In this document: piece by piece, positions 51,050 through 54,781 of the stretch | Numbering within the stretch: position 1 is the stretch's first letter | Layout: the number at the start of each line of letters is the position of its first letter | Source: an uncultured Verrucomicrobiales bacterium | GTDB taxonomy: Bacteria; Verrucomicrobiota; Verrucomicrobiia; Verrucomicrobiales; Akkermansiaceae | NCBI GenBank assembly: GCA_937928735.1 | Contig: CALFVF010000031.1 | Span: forward strand, 1-54,781 | Length of the DNA: 54,781 nucleotides | Direction of reading: 5' to 3' | Program-made: the position numbers and the translations under genes | The notes under the pieces: generated by a model | Seen by the model: the letters and a program-made list of their open reading frames with translations, nothing else | The model's database searches: none | What the model was told of the DNA's origin: nothing

Positions 51050-51889
51050 CTAACGTGCTGCAGGGCGCTCGAGTGACCAGCGCAGGAGCTTTTCTGAGTC
51101 TTTCCAGATGTTGGCCGAGTCTGAGCCCAGACAGACGACAATGATGGTGCGCCCATTATGCACCCCTACCGAGATCAGACAGCGCCCTGAGGCGCGAGTT
51201 GTTCCTGTCTTCATGCCCACGCAGTATGGGACACTCTTGAGTAGACGATTTGTGTTCGTGAGCCACTTTCGCTTACCGTTCGGGTACATGAAATAATAGC
51301 CCTTATTCTTCATGTGCTCACGCAGTATGGGCTCTGCATAGGATGCTCGGGCTAGTGTGGCCACGTCCCTCGCCGTGGAATACTGACCTCCAGCTGTTAG
51401 GCCATGGGGATTAAGGAAATAGGAATTTCGCATACCAAGTTGGTGTGCCTTACGATTCATTAAGTTCGCAAAGGTCGTTTCACTCCCCGCGATATCGCGC
51501 GCGAGAGCGCGAGCGACATCATTTCCAGATTTCACAACAAGTGCCTTCACTAAATCACCTCTGGTGTAAACTTCTCCGGGACTGATGTAGACCTTGGTGG
51601 GCTCCACATAGGTGTCTGTCTTTTGCACGTAGACCTTGTCACTCAGGCTGCCTGCCTCGAGCACGCAGAGGGCTGTGAGCATTTTCTGGGTGCTGGCGAC
51701 AGCGCATTTTGTATCCGCATTCTTCGCATAGAGAACCTGCCCGGTGAGATGATCGACCACAATCGCGCGCTTCGCCACCACGGAGGGAGCCGCCTTAAGG
51801 GGTGCAGTTGTTGTCAATACAGGCTTTTGTCCCTGCACTGCCGTAGCAAAAAAAGAGAATGTGCATAGTAGAAACAGGCGTCGCAACAT
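51050..51889 (-). CDS. dacA: D-alanyl-D-alanine carboxypeptidase (S11, PBP5/6-like)
   Basis: Periplasmic peptidoglycan-trimming serine peptidase. Start 51889 gives a proper signal peptide (MLRRLFLLCTFSFFATAVQG); in-frame codons further up run through the repeat element and are rejected. Active-site motifs: SxxK = Ser66-Thr-Gln-Lys69, SGN in VKSGNDVAR (about 125), KTG in GMKTGTT (about 245). At 279 residues it lacks the C-terminal beta domain and amphipathic anchor helix of longer PBP5 proteins. The promoter must lie next to or inside the element at 51929-52086. Confidence 0.93.
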   Translation of the reverse strand: MLRRLFLLCTFSFFATAVQGQKPVLTTTAPLKAAPSVVAKRAIVVDHLTGQVLYAKNADTKCAVASTQKMLTALCVLEAGSLSDKVYVQKTDTYVEPTKVYISPGEVYTRGDLVKALVVKSGNDVARALARDIAGSETTFANLMNRKAHQLGMRNSYFLNPHGLTAGGQYSTARDVATLARASYAEPILREHMKNKGYYFMYPNGKRKWLTNTNRLLKSVPYCVGMKTGTTRASGRCLISVGVHNGRTIIVVCLGSDSANIWKDSEKLLRWSLERPAAR

Positions 51890-51928
51890 GGCGCTAAGTC
51901 TCCCTTGCTTAAGAAAAAACTCAAGCTT

Positions 51929-52086
51929 ATACCAATGAGGAAAACTACCTGGCAGAAAGCGCGAAGAGATTTGGTGGGAGATCAAGGCGGAACCCATCGG
52001 TGATGCAAGCATCTCCGATGAGTGACAACGATGGCATCTCCTCAAAGATCTAGCGAATTCGACCAATTACTTTTTTGAGTTGGTAT
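51929..52086. mobile_element. putative non-autonomous element (MITE-like) bounded by ATACCAA/TTGGTAT
   Basis: A 158-bp stretch begins with ATACCAA (51929-51935) and ends with its exact inverted copy TTGGTAT (52080-52086). Its right end contains repeat copy 3. Inside, CATCGG/CCGATG and ATGC/GCAT form a hairpin around 51998-52020. It contains no gene. No clear target-site duplication was found, so mobility is conjecture. Part of the 475-bp dacA-leuA gap. Confidence 0.4.
52063..52086. repeat. dispersed intergenic repeat, copy 3 (diverged)
   Basis: Twenty-four bases from CCAATTAC to GAGTTGGTAT, matching copies 1 and 2 except for two substitutions. TGGTATTAT at its right end also resembles an extended -10 element, 20-30 bases before the leader peptide. 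Confidence 0.75.
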
Positions 52087-52112
52087 TATCTCACCAACAA
52101 GTCGATTCAACC

Positions 52113-52166
52113 ATGACACTCCTTGAGTCAACAACTCTCAGAGAGGGAGTTCTTTATACTCTCTAA
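52113..52166 (+). CDS. candidate leucine-rich leader peptide for leuA
   Basis: A 17-codon reading frame, MTLLESTTLREGVLYTL, ends 199 bp before leuA. Five codons are Leu (CTC, CTT, CTC, CTT, CTC) and one is Val, a composition expected of a leader controlling branched-chain synthesis by attenuation. It is followed by the hairpin at 52180-52214. There is no clear Shine-Dalgarno sequence. A second 17-codon frame (52315-52368, MTFPFSKRGSLATLPGQ) ends in an ATGA overlap with leuA. Confidence 0.4.
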   Translation: MTLLESTTLREGVLYTL

Positions 52167-52179
52167 AAAAACGAAATGC

Positions 52180-52214
52180 TTCGCCAGAGGGTACTTCCAG
52201 TAACCTCTGGCGAA
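52180..52214. promoter_or_regulatory. strong hairpin in the leuA leader
   Basis: TTCGCCAGAGG and CCTCTGGCGAA form eleven perfect pairs with a 13-base loop. On the plus strand only TGTTTCCC follows, a poor U-tract; on the minus strand a run of seven T follows after eight bases. AGAGGGA inside the leader peptide (52142-52148) can pair with TCCCTCT (52219-52225) just past the hairpin. It may be an attenuator for leuA or a terminator shielding dacA. Confidence 0.5.
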
Positions 52215-52364
52215 TGTTTCCCTCTAAAGAGCAGGTTGAGAGCACACTCTAAGCAGAGAAAATGGTGTAGAATTCTTGCCCTATCGAAGCGGTTTATTTC
52301 GCGCCGAATCAAGCATGACTTTTCCCTTTTCTAAGAGAGGATCCCTCGCCACACTGCCGGGGCA

Positions 52365-54056
52365 ATGAAGCCAGAGGCCACTAAGAAATATCAGCCATTT
52401 CGCACTGTCGAGTTACCAGACCGGCAGTGGCCAGATCGTCACATCACAAGTACCCCTCAGTGGGCGAGTGTCGATCTACGAGATGGAAATCAAGCGCTCC
52501 CTATCCCCATGAATATTGAGGAGAAGCTCGAGCTCTTTGACCTGCTTGTTTCTATCGGCTTCCAGCAGATTGAGGTCGGCTTCCCCTCTGCCTCAGAAAC
52601 TGAGTTTCTCTTCCTACGTCGCCTGATTGAGGAAGATCGAATTCCTAATGATGTCACCGTGCAAGTGCTCGTGCAGGCTCGTGAGCACCTGATTCGCAAG
52701 ACCTTCGAGGCACTCAAAGGAGCCAAGAGTGCTATCATCCACCTCTATAACTCGACGTCACCGCTCCAGCGCCGCGTCACCTTCGGGGATGCCAGTCAGG
52801 AGAAAATCAAGTCCATTGCAGTGGAGGGAGCCAAGCTTATTAAACAGCTCGCGCCAGAACTCGTGGGCACAGAACTCACCCTTCAGTACTCTCCTGAGAG
52901 CTTCTCAGACACAGAGACCGAGTACGCCCTTGAGGTCTGTGAGGCTGTGATGGATATCTGGCAACCCACAGTGGACAATAAGATCATTCTTAATCTTCCA
53001 GCCACTGTTGAGTGGTTCACTCCAAACCAACACGCTGACCAGATCGAGTGGTTCTGCCGCAATATGAAAGAGAGGGAGAAAGCCATTATCTCGCTGCACA
53101 CCCACAATGACCGAGGCACGGGAGTCGCCGCCACAGAGCTCGGCCTACTTGCTGGGGCTGATCGCGTGGAGGGCACACTCTTTGGCAATGGCGAGCGCAC
53201 GGGGAATCTCGATATCGTCATTGTGGCACTCAACATGAACTCTCACGGGATCGAGACAGGGCTGGATTTTTCCAATCTCTTTGACATCCGAACCACCTAC
53301 GAGAAAGTCACAAAACTCACCGTTCCTGAGCGCCAGCCCTATGCCGGTGAACTCGTCTTTACGGCATTCTCTGGCTCCCACCAAGATGCGATCAAGAAAG
53401 GAATTGAGCGGCGCGCTCAAGATCTCCATAGCGATCCGCAGACTCCCTTCGCGATCCCCTATCTCACCATTGACCCGAAAGACATCGGCCGCTCCTACGA
53501 GGCGATTATCCGAATCAACTCACAGAGTGGAAAAGGAGGTATCGCCTACATTCTCGATAAGGAACACGGCTTTGAACTCCCAAAAACCATGCACCCACAG
53601 GTCGGCACAAAGATCTATGGGCTCGCAGACACCCTAGGACGTGAACTGGAAGCCGAAGAAATCAAAGAAGCCTTCTACGAGCACTTTGTGAATCTCGCTA
53701 CCCCACTTGAGATCCTCGATTACTCACTCCATTCTGAGCCAGGCACTCGCAATGAAGTGCGCTGTGACGCTGAGATTTCCTATCAAGGTCAGCAGCAGAA
53801 AGTACAGGGCACGGGCAATGGCCCGATCAATGCCCTCGTGCATGCTCTAGAGAAAATCGGCCTCAAGAACTTCACCCTCACCGACTATCGATCACACGCC
53901 GTGAGAGGTGGCTCTGATGCTGACAGTGCAGCCTATGTGCAGCTCCAAGGCACTCAGAACGATGCCATTGCCTGGGGAGCGGGTGTTGACCCCTCCATCG
54001 AAATGGCAGGTATCCGAGCCTTTGTCAGCGCCTTTAATCTTATCCAAACCCAATAA
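52365..54056 (+). CDS. leuA: 2-isopropylmalate synthase (long, LeuA type 2)
   Basis: First committed enzyme of leucine synthesis: acetyl-CoA plus 2-oxoisovalerate. 563 residues with TIM barrel (about 25-320), linker and C-terminal LeuA dimer/regulatory domain (about 430-563). Metal/substrate residues: DLRDGNQ (37-43), LHTHNDRGTG (His pair near 245-247) and GNGERTGN. The starting KYQPFRTVELPDRQWPDRHI is typical of the actinobacterial-type long form. The C-terminal domain suggests feedback by leucine. No other leu/ilv gene is near. Confidence 0.95.
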   Translation: MKPEATKKYQPFRTVELPDRQWPDRHITSTPQWASVDLRDGNQALPIPMNIEEKLELFDLLVSIGFQQIEVGFPSASETEFLFLRRLIEEDRIPNDVTVQVLVQAREHLIRKTFEALKGAKSAIIHLYNSTSPLQRRVTFGDASQEKIKSIAVEGAKLIKQLAPELVGTELTLQYSPESFSDTETEYALEVCEAVMDIWQPTVDNKIILNLPATVEWFTPNQHADQIEWFCRNMKEREKAIISLHTHNDRGTGVAATELGLLAGADRVEGTLFGNGERTGNLDIVIVALNMNSHGIETGLDFSNLFDIRTTYEKVTKLTVPERQPYAGELVFTAFSGSHQDAIKKGIERRAQDLHSDPQTPFAIPYLTIDPKDIGRSYEAIIRINSQSGKGGIAYILDKEHGFELPKTMHPQVGTKIYGLADTLGRELEAEEIKEAFYEHFVNLATPLEILDYSLHSEPGTRNEVRCDAEISYQGQQQKVQGTGNGPINALVHALEKIGLKNFTLTDYRSHAVRGGSDADSAAYVQLQGTQNDAIAWGAGVDPSIEMAGIRAFVSAFNLIQTQ

Positions 54057-54061
54057 TCACT

Positions 54062-54721
54062 ATGTGGCAATTTTCACTCTTCGGCATCCCCATTACAGTG
54101 GAGCCCATGCACTGGGTCTCGCTGGGCATTATTGGTTATTTATCAGTAGGTAATGGCGAACTTGGCTCATTAGGCATACTTGTCTTTGTTCTTGCTGGCT
54201 TCCTCTCCATTCTCATTCACGAATTAGGACATGCGGCTGCGATTCGTAAATTTCGCCTGCCTGTAGAAATCCGTATGGTCACACTGGGAGGAGTGGCGAT
54301 TCACCCACCGGCACGCACTCGAAGCGCGCGATTTATCATTTCCGCCGCTGGCCCAGTAGCTCAAGCTACGGCTGGACTCTTGATCTTTCTGCTGATAAAC
54401 AACCTCTCCATCCCTGCCGAAAAGGTCTATTTCTTAAGTTTTTTCGATACCTTTGTTTGGATTAGCTTCCTTTGGGCGATCTTTAACTGCTTACCCATTT
54501 TCCCCATGGATGGAGGTCAGATGGTAAAGGAGATCTGTGGGCCAACCCGAAGAACTTGGACACATATCATAGCACTCATCACTGTGGGACTAATCATTGT
54601 CGCCATGCTAGTAACAGGCTATGTAGCGACATTTGCACTCATCATGCTCCTCTTTATGGGCTACCAGAATTATCAAATGCTCCAGCTCGCGAAGCGCGAT
54701 CAAGACCGCTGGAAGTCCTAA
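54062..54721 (+). CDS. site-2-protease-like M50 membrane metallopeptidase
   Basis: 219 residues with about five hydrophobic segments. The zinc motif HELGH (near residue 53, in LSILIHELGHAAAIRKF) and the second motif PMDGGQM (near 149, the N-P-x-D-G variant) are intact. The N-terminus LFGIPITVEPMHWVSLGIIG is that of small S2P-type proteases with no CBS or PDZ domain. Substrate unknown; RseP-type regulated proteolysis would need a PDZ domain. It starts 5 bp after leuA and is probably co-transcribed with it. A 10-pair hairpin without T-run follows at 54722-54745. Confidence 0.85.
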   Translation: MWQFSLFGIPITVEPMHWVSLGIIGYLSVGNGELGSLGILVFVLAGFLSILIHELGHAAAIRKFRLPVEIRMVTLGGVAIHPPARTRSARFIISAAGPVAQATAGLLIFLLINNLSIPAEKVYFLSFFDTFVWISFLWAIFNCLPIFPMDGGQMVKEICGPTRRTWTHIIALITVGLIIVAMLVTGYVATFALIMLLFMGYQNYQMLQLAKRDQDRWKS

Positions 54722-54781
54722 ATTCTGCTTGGAACTAGGCAGAATCAAAGACTCATTAAATTAATGAGTAAGTGTATAGCC

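Noticed and set aside
51890..52066. N-terminal extension of dacA by 59 codons
   Set aside because: It would bury the signal peptide and runs through the repeat element; 51889 gives a normal exported PBP.
1..54781. CRISPR arrays, prophage, insertion sequences with transposase
   Set aside because: No regularly spaced direct repeats, cas genes, phage structural genes or transposase-like frames were seen on either strand.

Overview
The window looks like a chromosome segment of a Gram-negative member of the Verrucomicrobiota (PVC group), probably near Rubritalea/Verrucomicrobiales; that placement is an inference from gene content and was not searched. Pointers are a BamA/Omp85 gene, a fused MurC-MurB, a secreted SHD1-domain protein, a large lamin-tail/CotH secreted protein, a right-handed beta-helix exoprotein, and a CdsA whose signature lacks the usual His and Arg. 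Base composition is moderate, roughly half G+C, except for an AT-rich stretch at about 40.6-41.0 kb and the more A-rich gene at 43.8-45.4 kb. There are no phage, transposase, rRNA or CRISPR features. One tRNA gene (Glu, TTC) is present.

Layout: 0.3-5 kb (minus) holds ExbB/ExbD and an ACT-queD-cdsA-dxr-DoxX run. Two related membrane-anchored coiled-coil genes follow (5.0-6.7 kb, minus). Then come an MsbA-like ABC exporter, a secreted protein of unknown function, bioB and a KAS II-like synthase (6.8-11.8 kb, plus). The division/cell-wall cluster murG, murC-murB, ddl, ftsQ, ftsA lies at 11.8-18.5 kb (minus), without ftsW or ftsZ. A six-gene polyamine/membrane operon at 18.8-24.0 kb (minus) runs ykgJ-like, membrane SpeE-like, lipoprotein, DUF350, unknown, speD. 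Upstream of it is a 0.76-kb non-coding region with a strongly structured leader RNA. bamA, tRNA-Glu, psd, an isolated nuoB-nuoC pair, a GNAT gene and a TPR gene fill 24.7-31.5 kb. Housekeeping genes (rpmA/rplU, tsaE, holA) alternate with lipid, glycogen and methyltransferase genes up to 40.4 kb. Secreted or surface proteins occupy 41.0-48.5 kb. truA, ruvX, bioF, dacA, leuA and an M50 metalloprotease close the window.

Functionally, much of the window serves the envelope: isoprenoid and phospholipid precursors (dxr, cdsA, psd, cardiolipin synthase-like PLD), peptidoglycan synthesis and trimming (murG, murC-B, ddl, dacA), outer-membrane assembly (bamA), energised envelope machinery (ExbBD) and export. 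The most interesting part is the polyamine/DUF350 operon together with its leader. The leader RNA can form either a textbook intrinsic terminator (10-bp stem, UUCG-capped tip, U-tract) or a long-range pairing of its 5' end with the 3' half of that terminator, which is an attenuator or riboswitch-like arrangement. Other leads are a Leu-rich leader peptide upstream of leuA, a dispersed 24-30-nt intergenic repeat with ATACCA/TGGTAT ends, and the tandem coiled-coil paralogues.
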